NCBI RefSeq assembly: GCF_014197435.1
Contig: NZ_JACIFP010000001.1
Coordinates: 3,162,001 to 3,226,000, forward strand
Reading direction: 5' to 3'
DNA from: Gordonia humi
GTDB taxonomy: Bacteria > Actinomycetota > Actinomycetes > Mycobacteriales > Mycobacteriaceae
Length of the DNA: 64,000 bases
Shown piece after piece: positions 23,528-33,993 of the stretch. Below the pieces are notes generated by a model. That model saw only the letters and a list, made by a program, of their open reading frames with translations, ran no database searches and was not told the DNA's origin. A program made the translations under genes and the position numbers. Within the stretch, counting starts at the first letter, position 1; the number at the start of each line of letters is the position of its first letter.

Positions 23528-24151
23528 CTACTCGGCAGCCACTGTCTTGCCGTCGACGGTGACCTCGACCTTCTGCGTCTTCGTGTCGTAGGTGATCTCA
23601 CCGTTCTCGAAGGTCGACTTCTTCATGTCGCCCTCGTCGGTCTCGTCGCTCGTCGGAGCGCCGAGCGGACCGGCCGAACCGCCCTTGCCGTCCTCGGACG
23701 GCTCGCCGTCGGTGCCTCGCTTGACGTTCCACGCGTCGCGGATCTTGCCCCACGTGATGTACGCGGTGTCGCCCTTGGAGGTGATGACACCACCGTCGAA
23801 CTGCTGGAACGAAACGCCGTTCTCGCCGGTTCCGGAGGCGTCGGCGCCGGTCAGAGCGTCGCCGAGATCGGTCTTCTGCTTCTCGGTGGCCGACGAGTAC
23901 TTGGCGGCGATCGCACCGGTCAGCGTGACCTCCTCGCCGCTCGCGGACTTGACCTTGACGTCTCCACCCATGTCCGAGTCGCTCTTGTCCGAATCGGCGG
24001 CCCCGCTCGAGTCGGCTGCCTGCGAGCTCGACGTATCGGAGGCCTTCGAGGCGTCGTCCTTGTTGTCGTCGCTGCAGCCTGCCGCGACCAGAGTCGTGAC
24101 TGCCAGTGCCGCCACGATTCCCGCGGTACGGCGTCGAACGATCTTCGTCAT
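23528..24151 (-). CDS. LGFP-repeat lipoprotein, paralog of the one at 10157
   Basis: A 207-residue lipoprotein. It has a basic start, a hydrophobic core and lipobox VAAGC with Cys26, then a Ser/Asp/Ala-rich linker. The LGFP domain has VSFQQFDGGVIT, AYITWGKIRDAW, AGPLGAPTSDE and STFENGEITYDTKTQKVEVTVDGKTV. The same blocks occur in the same order in the 10157-10825 product, so they are paralogs. AAGGGGAG precedes the ATG at 24151, which is preferred over an upstream in-frame ATG at 24220. It is expected to be anchored at the cell surface. Confidence 0.85.
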   Translation of the reverse strand: MTKIVRRRTAGIVAALAVTTLVAAGCSDDNKDDASKASDTSSSQAADSSGAADSDKSDSDMGGDVKVKSASGEEVTLTGAIAAKYSSATEKQKTDLGDALTGADASGTGENGVSFQQFDGGVITSKGDTAYITWGKIRDAWNVKRGTDGEPSEDGKGGSAGPLGAPTSDETDEGDMKKSTFENGEITYDTKTQKVEVTVDGKTVAAE

Positions 24152-24377
24152 AGTCTCCCCTTCGATGTCTTTCACGATCCGATGCGAGTGAATGCGTGAA
24201 CATTGACCCGCAGAAGACAATAGCGGCTATCGCCGTACACCGTCACGTACTCCGATATTTCGATTTCGATACGGATTCATTCGGACGGCCCACATAGTCG
24301 TCGCACCACCCGAAACGGTCACCCGAATCCTCGATCGATATATTCGATGTATAGGTCATTGAAATTAAGGATAGTGA

Positions 24378-25238
24378 ATGAACGACATTCAGCCTGAAAC
24401 CATCGTGATGAACACCGCCGGCGGGCAGATCACCGGCGACCGGTGGTCCGGTCCCACCGCGTCCGGCGCACCGATCGTCCTCCTGCACGGCGGTGGTCAG
24501 ACCCGCCACTCGTGGGACCGCAGCGCGCGTGCGCTCGCCGCGCGCGGACGCGAGGTGTACACCATCGATCTGCGCGGGCACGGCGACAGCTCGTGGGCGC
24601 CCGACGCCGACTACAGCATCGACGCATTCGTCGCCGACCTGCTCGTCGTGCTCGGAACGCTCGACGCCGCCCCCATCCTCGTCGGCGCCTCGCTCGGCGG
24701 CATCACGAGCCTGTGCGCGACGGGCGAGCATCCGGGCAGCGCCGCAGCCCTCGTCATGGTCGACGTCGTGGTCGACGTCGAACCCGAGGGCATCGGTCGC
24801 ATCCAGGACTTCATGACCGGCCACATGGACGGCTTCGCCTCGCTCGACGAGGTCGCCGACGCCGTCGCGGCCTACAATCCCGAGCGCCGCCGGCCTCGCA
24901 ATCTCGACGGGTTGAAGAAGAACGTTCGCCTCCACGACGACGGGCGCTGGTACTGGCACTGGGATCCGGCGTTCATCATCTCCTCCGGCAACGAGCCCCG
25001 TCGCCACACCGACCCCGCGCGTCTCGGCGCCGCGGCACGGGAAGTCACCGTGCCGACGCTGATCGTGCGGGGCGGCAAGTCGGACGTCGTGAGCGAGGCA
25101 GGCGTCGCGAGCATGCTCGAGCTGGTCCCGCACGCCGATGTGGCGGACGTCAGCGCCGCCGGACACATGGTGGCCGGCGACGACAATCAGGTGTTCGCCG
25201 CGGCGATCGACGAATTCCTCGCCGCACACGATCTCTGA
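24378..25238 (+). CDS. Alpha/beta hydrolase
   Basis: A 286-residue hydrolase with the family landmarks: oxyanion-hole VLLHGGGQTRHSW (HGGG), strand four YTIDLRGHGDSSWAPD, nucleophile elbow VGASLGGITS and the late acid/His segment AAGHMVAGDDN. The pattern fits the epoxide-hydrolase/peroxidase-like group; a substrate cannot be named. AAGGA lies upstream of the ATG. The 226-base leader shared with the divergent lipoprotein gene is unusually AT-rich (around 24340-24377), as expected for promoters. The MFS gene follows on the same strand. Confidence 0.85.
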   Translation: MNDIQPETIVMNTAGGQITGDRWSGPTASGAPIVLLHGGGQTRHSWDRSARALAARGREVYTIDLRGHGDSSWAPDADYSIDAFVADLLVVLGTLDAAPILVGASLGGITSLCATGEHPGSAAALVMVDVVVDVEPEGIGRIQDFMTGHMDGFASLDEVADAVAAYNPERRRPRNLDGLKKNVRLHDDGRWYWHWDPAFIISSGNEPRRHTDPARLGAAAREVTVPTLIVRGGKSDVVSEAGVASMLELVPHADVADVSAAGHMVAGDDNQVFAAAIDEFLAAHDL

Positions 25239-25337
25239 TCGGGCGTCGCCGGTCGGCGAACGTGAGCAGCGACACGTGAGCGGCGTCCGTATCGCGACGA
25301 CCGGCGGACGCCGAGGCAATAGGGTTGATACGCATAT

Positions 25338-26789
25338 TTGTGTAGAAAGTTGAAAACCCTGTCTGAAACCCATTCGCGCACCGCAGTCTTCGTGCTCTGT
25401 GCCGCGGGAATCGTCGTCTCGCTGATGCAGACGATCATCGTTCCGCTCATCCCCGCCCTTCCTCAACTCATCCACACCTCCGCGAGCAACTCCTCGTGGG
25501 CGCTCACGGTCACCATGCTGGTCGGGGCGGTCGCGACCCCGATCGCGGGTCGCGTCGGCGACATGATCGGCAAACGTCTGGTCATGATCGTCAACATGGT
25601 CGCCGTGGCGGCCGGTTCGGTCGTCTGCGCCCTCTCGACCGCGTTGGCGCCGTTCCTGATCGGCCGCGCACTCCAGGGTGTCGGCATCGGCACGATCGCC
25701 GTCGGCATCAGCATCATACGTGACATCGTCCCCGCGCACCGCCTCGGTCCGTCGGTCGGCGCCATGAGCGCCTCGCTCGGCGTCGGCGGTGCGCTCGGCC
25801 TGCCGTTCGCGGCCGTCGTCGCCGAGCAGATCAGCTGGCATGCTCTCTTCTGGATCAGCGCGGCGACGGCGCTGGCGAGCGGTCTCGCCGTACGGGCGTA
25901 CATCCCGGAGAGCTCCACGCGGTCGGGCGGCAGGTTCGACACCGTCGGTGCGCTCGGGCTCACCGCATCGTTGACGTCCTTCCTCCTTCCGGTATCCAAG
26001 GGCGCCGAGTGGGGGTGGACGGCACCGCCGACCGTCGGGCTCTTCATCGTCTTTCTCGTCGTCACCGCCCTGTGGTGGCGGTGGGAGCGGCGCGCCGCCG
26101 AACCGCTCATCGATCTCACCGTGCTCACCCGACGGCCGGTGATGCTGACCAACATCGCGTCGGTCGCGACCGGATTCGCGTTCTACGCTTCGCAGATGGC
26201 CCCGATCCAGCTGCTGATGGCGCCGACGTCGACGCCGGGAGGCGTCGGCATGTCCATGGTCGCGGCGAGCCTGGTCCTCATGCCGTTGGGCCTGGTGATG
26301 TTCGGCTTCTCGTATGTGAGCTCCTGGCTCACCGAGCGGCGCGGCGCCCGGGTCTCGTTGGCGACGGGCGGTGCGATCATCGGCGTCGCCTACCTCGTGT
26401 TCATCCTCGCTCTGGAAGGTCCGTGGCATGTCGGCCGGCTGTCGATGCTGCTGATGGGGTGTCTCGTCGGCATGGGACTGGGCTTGGCGTACTCCTCGAT
26501 GCCCGCGCTCATCATGGCGGCCACGCCGGTCGGTCAGACCGGTGAGGCGAACGGCGTCAACTCGCTGATGCGGGCCGTCGGCACCGCGATGTCGACCGCG
26601 GTGGTCGGCATGGTCCTGACCGCGTCCACCGTGTCGACGCGCACGCCGCAGGGTTCGATCAGCACTCCGTCGATCGGCGCCTACACCGTGACCGGTGTGA
26701 TCTGTATCGCGATGACCGTGATCGCCGTCGTCGCCGCGCTCTCGATCCCCCGCGATCGCCCGCGGCGCATCGACGACGTCGCCGTGTGA
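25338..26789 (+). CDS. Drug-efflux MFS transporter (DHA2 type, 14 helices)
   Basis: A protein of about 480 residues with 14 predicted membrane helices. The DHA2 motifs are GRVGDMIGKRLVMI (motif A after helix two), GRALQGVGIGTIAVGISIIRDIVP (motif B) and GALGLPFAAVVAEQISWHALFWI (motif C region). It exports drugs or metabolites by proton antiport. The start is unclear: TTG at 25338 (used here) and TTG at 25350 both lack good spacing from a ribosome-binding site. The latter begins just before helix one. It may be co-transcribed with the hydrolase 100 bases upstream. Confidence 0.85.
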   Translation: MCRKLKTLSETHSRTAVFVLCAAGIVVSLMQTIIVPLIPALPQLIHTSASNSSWALTVTMLVGAVATPIAGRVGDMIGKRLVMIVNMVAVAAGSVVCALSTALAPFLIGRALQGVGIGTIAVGISIIRDIVPAHRLGPSVGAMSASLGVGGALGLPFAAVVAEQISWHALFWISAATALASGLAVRAYIPESSTRSGGRFDTVGALGLTASLTSFLLPVSKGAEWGWTAPPTVGLFIVFLVVTALWWRWERRAAEPLIDLTVLTRRPVMLTNIASVATGFAFYASQMAPIQLLMAPTSTPGGVGMSMVAASLVLMPLGLVMFGFSYVSSWLTERRGARVSLATGGAIIGVAYLVFILALEGPWHVGRLSMLLMGCLVGMGLGLAYSSMPALIMAATPVGQTGEANGVNSLMRAVGTAMSTAVVGMVLTASTVSTRTPQGSISTPSIGAYTVTGVICIAMTVIAVVAALSIPRDRPRRIDDVAV

Positions 26790-26802
26790 CCTCCGCGGAC
26801 GT

Positions 26803-26842
26803 ATCGACCCCCGAGGAGACGGAGACGTCCTCGGGGGTCGAT
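26803..26842. terminator. Bidirectional terminator between MFS gene and icd
   Basis: A perfect 15-base stem (26803-26817 with 26828-26842) with a 10-base loop lies between the convergent ends of the MFS gene and icd. The G+C-rich stem of five or more consecutive C/G pairs suits an actinobacterial terminator. Confidence 0.8.
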
Positions 26843-26861
26843 GCGCGTACCGACGTCGATA

Positions 26862-29096
<2,235 letters not shown>

Positions 29097-29519
29097 TGGT
29101 GTCGCAGCCTCATTTCGATCGTGTTCTTGTGGAACTCGTGTACCTTGCGTCGCTGACATTGTCCCGCCGAACGTGACGTGGTGCGAGGCGTCCTCAAGAA
29201 TGCGAGGCAACCCACACACCGCTGTGTCACCGACCTGCGCTGCTTGCTGTAGACAGCAGACACCGGCCGCCGACGGATGCCAGATGGGTGCAATCGACGA
29301 CGTCGGCGTCGTGTTTCGACGACCCCCGGACGCGGAGCCCGGGAATCAGCGGAACACGACACATCCGCCGAGGATTCGCAGCACTCGGCGAGGGGTTCGA
29401 CGCCGGATGCTTCCGGGGAGCAATGATACCGCCGACCCGGTCGGCGCCCACGCCGCGACACCGGTCCGCCCGCACCGGTCCGCCCGCACCGGACCGACGC
29501 GTCGGTGACGATCGTCTCG
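29097..29519. other. Intergenic region, includes icd promoter and a short tandem repeat
   Basis: No credible gene is found in these 423 bases. The icd promoter must lie in the left part, but no clear -35/-10 pair was identified. At 29461-29488 a 14-base unit (CCGGTCCGCCCGCA) is repeated twice in tandem, with the first bases of a third copy. The function of the rest is unknown. Confidence 0.5.
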
Positions 29520-31037
29520 CTACCCGCGAGTAGGAACACGGACCGAGACGGTCGGCCCCACGGCGGGCGCCGCCGCGTCGGCGTGGACGCGGATCCGATA
29601 GTCGCGCAGGTCCACCTCGCGCAACTGATTCGCGTACTGGGTCGCGAAGCCCGGGAACATCGTCGAGTTGAATCCGTCGTCGGTCAGGTACCAGCTCTGG
29701 CAGCCCGAGTTCCAGGTCGTCGATGCGAGGCGCTTCTGGATGTCTCGGTTGTAGCGCTCCTGGACCTCGGCGCGGACGTCGAGCGCCTTCCACCCGTTGT
29801 GCTCGAGGTGGACCACCATGTCGGTGAGATAGTCGATCTGCGACTCCATGTAGACCAGAGCGGAGTTGTGTCCCGGACCCGAGTTCGGACCGAAGGTCAC
29901 GTGCAGGTTGGGGTATCCCTCGACGTTGACGCTGCGGTAGGCGTACGCGCCGCCTGCCCACTCGTCGGCCAGGACACGGCCGTCGACACCGACGATCTCG
30001 AACGGGGTTCCCTGCTTGCTCACCTCGAAGCCGGTCGCGTACACGATGCAGTCCACCTGGTGCTCGATGCCCTCGACCGTCCGCACCCCCTCCGGGGCGA
30101 TCCGCGCGATCGGCCAGGTGACGAGTTTGCAGTTGTCCGCTTGCAGCGCCGGATAGTAGTCACTGGTCATCAGCAGGCGCTTGCATCCCGCGGAGAAGTC
30201 GGGGGTCAACTGCCGTCGCATCCACGGGTCCTTCACCTGAAGGCGCAGATTCAGTCGGCTCAGCGCCTCGACCGCCCGGGTGAGCGGGGTGTCCCAGACG
30301 ACGCCGAGCGCGACCGACTCGTGCCCCCAGAACCACCCGGCGCGCGCCAGACGCTGGGCGCCCGGGATCGACCGGTAGATCCTCTTCGTGAACTCCCCGG
30401 TCTCCAGGTCGACCTTCGGCAGGACCCAGCCGGGCGTGCGTTGGAACACCTTGACCGATGCCGCCTGCTTCACCAGGTGCGGAATGATCTGCACACCGCT
30501 GGCCCCGGTTCCGATCACCGCCACCTTCTTGCCGGTGAAGTCGTAGTCGTGGTCCCACCGCGCACTGTGGATCACGTGACCCGCGAAGTCGTCGCGGCCG
30601 CGGATGTCCGGCATGGCGGGATTGGCGAGCGGACCGGAGGCCATGACCACCGATCGCGCGGTGACCGGCCGACGACGGCCGGCGAATCGGATGGTCCACT
30701 CGCCGGACTCCTCGTCGTAGGAGATGCCGGTGACCTCGCGGCCGAACCTGATGTGCCGGGCGAGATCGTGATCGGCGACCATCGAGTCGATGTAGTCGAG
30801 GATCTCCGCACTCGCCGAGTACGTGTGCGACCACTCCGGGTTCTGCGCGAAGCTGTACGAGTACAGGCGCGACGGAATGTCGCACGCCGCTCCCGGGTAG
30901 GTGTTGTCCCGCCAGGTCCCGCCGACCCGATCTCCGCGTTCGAAGATCGTGAAGTCGTCGATCCCCTTCTGCTTCAAGCGGATCGCGGTGCCGATACCCG
31001 CGAAGCCCGCGCCGATGACTGCTACTGCGATCGTCAT
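29520..31037 (-). CDS. Flavin-containing Baeyer-Villiger-type monooxygenase
   Basis: A 505-residue FAD/NADPH enzyme. It has an FAD motif GAGFAGIG near the N-terminus, a second Rossmann motif GTGASGVQ for NADPH, and the Baeyer-Villiger fingerprint FAGHVIHSARWD (F-x-G-x3-H-x3-W). VYATGFEVS closes the FAD site. Length and motifs match mycobacterial MymA/EthA-like enzymes acting on ketones or fatty-acid derivatives. GAGGA precedes the ATG. It is the last gene of a four-gene operon after the ferritin-like protein (8-base gap), SDR and esterase. Confidence 0.9.
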   Translation of the reverse strand: MTIAVAVIGAGFAGIGTAIRLKQKGIDDFTIFERGDRVGGTWRDNTYPGAACDIPSRLYSYSFAQNPEWSHTYSASAEILDYIDSMVADHDLARHIRFGREVTGISYDEESGEWTIRFAGRRRPVTARSVVMASGPLANPAMPDIRGRDDFAGHVIHSARWDHDYDFTGKKVAVIGTGASGVQIIPHLVKQAASVKVFQRTPGWVLPKVDLETGEFTKRIYRSIPGAQRLARAGWFWGHESVALGVVWDTPLTRAVEALSRLNLRLQVKDPWMRRQLTPDFSAGCKRLLMTSDYYPALQADNCKLVTWPIARIAPEGVRTVEGIEHQVDCIVYATGFEVSKQGTPFEIVGVDGRVLADEWAGGAYAYRSVNVEGYPNLHVTFGPNSGPGHNSALVYMESQIDYLTDMVVHLEHNGWKALDVRAEVQERYNRDIQKRLASTTWNSGCQSWYLTDDGFNSTMFPGFATQYANQLREVDLRDYRIRVHADAAAPAVGPTVSVRVPTRG

Positions 31038-31045
31038 GTCGTTCC

Positions 31046-31969
31046 TCAGGCCGCGGGCTCGTAGGTCAGTTCCTGCGACCACGTCGGGGTGCGATGCACG
31101 AGCCCGAACGGGATCTTCGCGGTGAGCTTCACCAGCGAGTCGGCCACCAGGTGGTAGGGCAGGTTGTCGCGGTCGATGACCCACGAGCCGTGCAGGGACA
31201 CCAGCCGGAACATGGGCAGTCGTCTGGCGTACTCGCTGCGGCTGCCGACGGCCTTGTACTTGGCCATGGCCCCGAACAGCTTCTGCTCGTCGACGCCCAT
31301 GTCGACGATGTTGTCGCGCATCTTGTTCAGCAGCGGCATGTAGCTGAGGAACCCGATCATCATCGACGGCTTCAGCCAGCCGCCGACGAAGTCGGCCAGC
31401 AGTTTCCGCATCTCGGCGTGGCCGAGGATGTCCATCACCTCGTAGTCGACGGCGAGGTGACGCGACTCGTCGGAGTTGATGTGGCGGAACACGTCCTGTG
31501 CGACGGGATCCTTGACCTCGTCGGTGATGAACTTGATGAGGGCGCCGTCGAGCGCCACCTCGAGCATCGGAATCACCGTGCCCAGGAACGAGAGCGACAT
31601 CCCGTCGGAGTACTTGTCCAGGTAGTTGATGATCAGCTGGACGTTGACGTTCGGCGACGGGATCTCGTCGCCGTCGAGCATCCCCCAGCGTCGCATCAAC
31701 GCCAGCTCGGCGTTCGCGTGCTTCTGCTCCTCCGCGTGGAAGTGCTCGTAGATGCTCTTGAGCGTCGGGGTGGGCGCCTTCTTCGCCATGGCGGCGAAGC
31801 CGCGGGCACCGACGTTCTCGATCCACATGAGATCGGAGAGGAACGGCTTGAGTCTGGCGTGCAGTTCGGGGTCGATGAGCTCGGCGCCCGGCGCGTCCCA
31901 GTCGATGTCGGCGAGCGCCCACTGCCGATCCTTGATCATCTTCAGCATGCGGTCCATGTCCATGGCCAT
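31046..31969 (-). CDS. Ferritin-like diiron protein (oxygenase or desaturase-like)
   Basis: A 307-residue helical protein. The iron-ligand pattern of four-helix diiron proteins is visible: MWIENVGARGF, then FHAEEQKHANAELALMRRW (E-x2-H type), VALDGALIKFITDE, and HINSDESRHLAVDYEVMDIL (E-x2-H). Such proteins activate O2 in hydroxylation, desaturation or N-oxygenation. GAAGGA precedes the ATG at 31969. The gap to the monooxygenase gene is eight bases. In the mycobacterial mymA cluster a protein of this type is not at this position, so the set may make a related but different product. Confidence 0.75.
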   Translation of the reverse strand: MAMDMDRMLKMIKDRQWALADIDWDAPGAELIDPELHARLKPFLSDLMWIENVGARGFAAMAKKAPTPTLKSIYEHFHAEEQKHANAELALMRRWGMLDGDEIPSPNVNVQLIINYLDKYSDGMSLSFLGTVIPMLEVALDGALIKFITDEVKDPVAQDVFRHINSDESRHLAVDYEVMDILGHAEMRKLLADFVGGWLKPSMMIGFLSYMPLLNKMRDNIVDMGVDEQKLFGAMAKYKAVGSRSEYARRLPMFRLVSLHGSWVIDRDNLPYHLVADSLVKLTAKIPFGLVHRTPTWSQELTYEPAA

Positions 31970-31989
31970 GATTGCGGTGTCCTTCTCGG

Positions 31990-32892
31990 TTAAACGGCGG
32001 TCGTCTCGCGGGGATCCGCGGACACGGTCTCGGCGGGTTCGTCGGTCGGCAGGAGTCGGTTGAGGACCCCGGCGCCGAGCGTGTACGGAACCGGCAGGTA
32101 TCGCTTGAGGTGCCAGATCACGGAGGCGTCGAACTGCGGCACGACGTAGAGCCGTCCGAGGTCGTTGGCGTCGAGCGTCGCCGCCGCGATCGACTCGGGT
32201 GAGCGACCGGTGTGCTCCATCAACCAGCCCGCCAGCCCCTGCCCGGTGTCGGTGATGCGTCCGTCCCGAGCGACGTTCGTCTTGACGAAGGTCGGGCACA
32301 GGACGGTGACGGCGACTCCGGTGCCCGACGTCTCCGCGGCCATCGTCTCCGACAGCGACATGACGCCGGCCTTGCCGACGTTGTAGGCGCCCATCACCGG
32401 CGCGGCGGCGAAACCCGCCGCCGACGCGACATTGATGATTCCGCCGCGGCCCGCCTGCCGGACGAGCGGCGCGAACGTCTCGCACCCGTGGACCACGCCC
32501 CAGAGGTTGATGCCCAGCGCCCAGTTCCAGTCGTCCATGCCGATGGAGCCGACCGGCTTGCCGCCGATGCCGACACCCGCGTTGTTGACGACGAGGGTCG
32601 GCGGGCCGCCGAACTCGGCGACCGCGACGTCACGGAGCCGGTGTACGTCGTCGAGGACGGCCACGTCACAGGTCTGGGCGACCGCTCGACCGCCCCGAGC
32701 CGTGATCGTCGCGACGGTCTCCGTCGCCCGAACCGGATCGATGTCCGCGCACACGACGTGTCCGCCACGCCGTGCGAGTTCGAGTGCGAACGCCCGGCCG
32801 ATTCCGCTTCCCGCCCCGGTCACGACGGCCCGTGCGCGGTGACTGCGACGGTTGCGGACCAGGCCCGCCAGTAACGAGTCGATGCCGATCAT
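31990..32892 (-). CDS. Short-chain dehydrogenase/reductase
   Basis: A 300-residue SDR with NAD(P)-binding TGAGSGIG (residues 25-32), NNAG strand (VVNNAGVGIGG), catalytic Ser in NVASAAGF and Tyr/Lys in AYNVGKAG, a complete tetrad. A C-terminal extension of about 50 residues resembles the SadH-like SDRs that sit next to mymA/lipR-type genes. It interconverts an alcohol and a ketone or aldehyde in the pathway. The ATG overlaps the esterase stop (ATGA), with GAAGGAG upstream. Confidence 0.9.
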   Translation of the reverse strand: MIGIDSLLAGLVRNRRSHRARAVVTGAGSGIGRAFALELARRGGHVVCADIDPVRATETVATITARGGRAVAQTCDVAVLDDVHRLRDVAVAEFGGPPTLVVNNAGVGIGGKPVGSIGMDDWNWALGINLWGVVHGCETFAPLVRQAGRGGIINVASAAGFAAAPVMGAYNVGKAGVMSLSETMAAETSGTGVAVTVLCPTFVKTNVARDGRITDTGQGLAGWLMEHTGRSPESIAAATLDANDLGRLYVVPQFDASVIWHLKRYLPVPYTLGAGVLNRLLPTDEPAETVSADPRETTAV

Positions 32893-33875
32893 GATGCGGC
32901 TCCTTCGGATATGCGTGCGTTCTCGAGTGCGGAAGCGATGAAGTCGCGGATGCGCAGCAACGCCTGATCGGCTTCGGGACCGAGTCGGTCGAGTGCCTGG
33001 AAGACGTGCATCTGTCCCGGCCAGATCTCCAGGTCGGCGCGGCCGCCGTGGGCGGTGACCTGCTCGACGACGTAGCGCGCGTCGGCGGAGAGCATCTCGG
33101 CGCCACCCGCCTGGACCAGCATCGGCGGTGCGGCCGCCGAACCGCGGAAGTCGATCGCCAATCGCGGGTCGGACGGATCGGCGTCCGCCGTGTACAGCTC
33201 GACGAGCCTGCGTGCCGCCCGCGCGGTGATCATCGGATCGCGACGACGCCGCTCCTGCCCGGCCGCGAGAGCGAACGTCGGATCGATCACCGGCGAGGCC
33301 GTCACGACGCCCGCGGGTACCGCCCGGCCGGCCGACGCTCGGTTCAGTACGAGTCCCACGGCGAGATGTCCGCCGGCCGAGTCTCCGACGACGACGATGT
33401 CTCGGCTCGCGTATCCCTGGTCGCGCAACCAGTTCCAGCCTGCCTCGACGTCGTCGTGCGCGGCCGGGAACCGATGCTCGGGGGCCAGCCGGTAGTCGAG
33501 GACGAACACCGGGAGTCCGGTGGCCGCCGACATCCTGGCCGCGTATCCGCGATGGGTCGTCGGCGAGCACATCATGTAGGCGCTGCCGTGCAGGAAGTAG
33601 ATCACTCGGGAGCTTCCCAGGTCGGCCCCCGGGCCGTACACCCACTCTCCGCGCACCGCCCCGTCGTCGACGTACACCACGCGGGTGTCCGCGGGCGTCG
33701 TCCCGAACGCTCCCATGAGCAGGGCGATCAGACGACGCGACGTCGCGACGCCGATGCGGCTGGTCCCGATCACGTCGGTGAACGTGCCGAGACCGTACCG
33801 CGTCGCCGCCGCGGCCGCCTTCGTCCGCTTCGTCGCGACCGCCGGAACCGGCGGCGCGATTCGATGTCTTCTCAT
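32889..33875 (-). CDS. Hormone-sensitive-lipase-family esterase (LipR-like)
   Basis: A 328-residue alpha/beta hydrolase with oxyanion-hole HGSAY (His96, Gly97), the strand VLDYRLAPEHRFPAAHDD, nucleophile GDSAGG (Ser166), acid in the GGAEMLSADA region and catalytic His in GQMHVFQ. These are the HSL/LipR signatures. It hydrolyses short-chain esters and heads the operon with the SDR. No ribosome-binding site precedes its ATG. A good -35 hexamer is 31 bases upstream, so it is probably translated from a leaderless transcript. Confidence 0.9.
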   Translation of the reverse strand: MRRHRIAPPVPAVATKRTKAAAAATRYGLGTFTDVIGTSRIGVATSRRLIALLMGAFGTTPADTRVVYVDDGAVRGEWVYGPGADLGSSRVIYFLHGSAYMMCSPTTHRGYAARMSAATGLPVFVLDYRLAPEHRFPAAHDDVEAGWNWLRDQGYASRDIVVVGDSAGGHLAVGLVLNRASAGRAVPAGVVTASPVIDPTFALAAGQERRRRDPMITARAARRLVELYTADADPSDPRLAIDFRGSAAAPPMLVQAGGAEMLSADARYVVEQVTAHGGRADLEIWPGQMHVFQALDRLGPEADQALLRIRDFIASALENARISEGAAS

Positions 33876-33911
33876 GACTTACATGTCATCAACCACAGTG
33901 CCACTTGTCAA
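33874..33911 (-). promoter_or_regulatory. Leaderless promoter and palindromic operator of the esterase operon
   Basis: On the minus strand a perfect TTGACA (33911-33906) is followed after 17 bases by TGACAT (33888-33883), then seven bases to the esterase ATG. This is the geometry of a leaderless promoter. The palindrome ATGAC-ATGTAA-GTCAT (33889-33874) covers the -10 and the first bases of the gene, so a repressor bound there would block initiation. The -10 is weak. The regulator is unknown. Confidence 0.5.
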
Positions 33912-33993
33912 TGTAACTATGGTCGATGTCGGAATACGATCGGGTCGAATCATCGATCCGAGTCGTGCCCGTCGGCCGCGTTATCGTGGCCGG

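Noticed and set aside
24243..26429. A 728-codon open frame on the minus strand
   Set aside because: It is antisense to the hydrolase and MFS genes, very rich in Arg, Asp and Gly, and has no domain. Such long antisense frames are normal in very G+C-rich DNA.
29461..29488. Possible CRISPR-like tandem repeat
   Set aside because: Only two 14-base copies stand directly in tandem, with no spacers and no cas genes.
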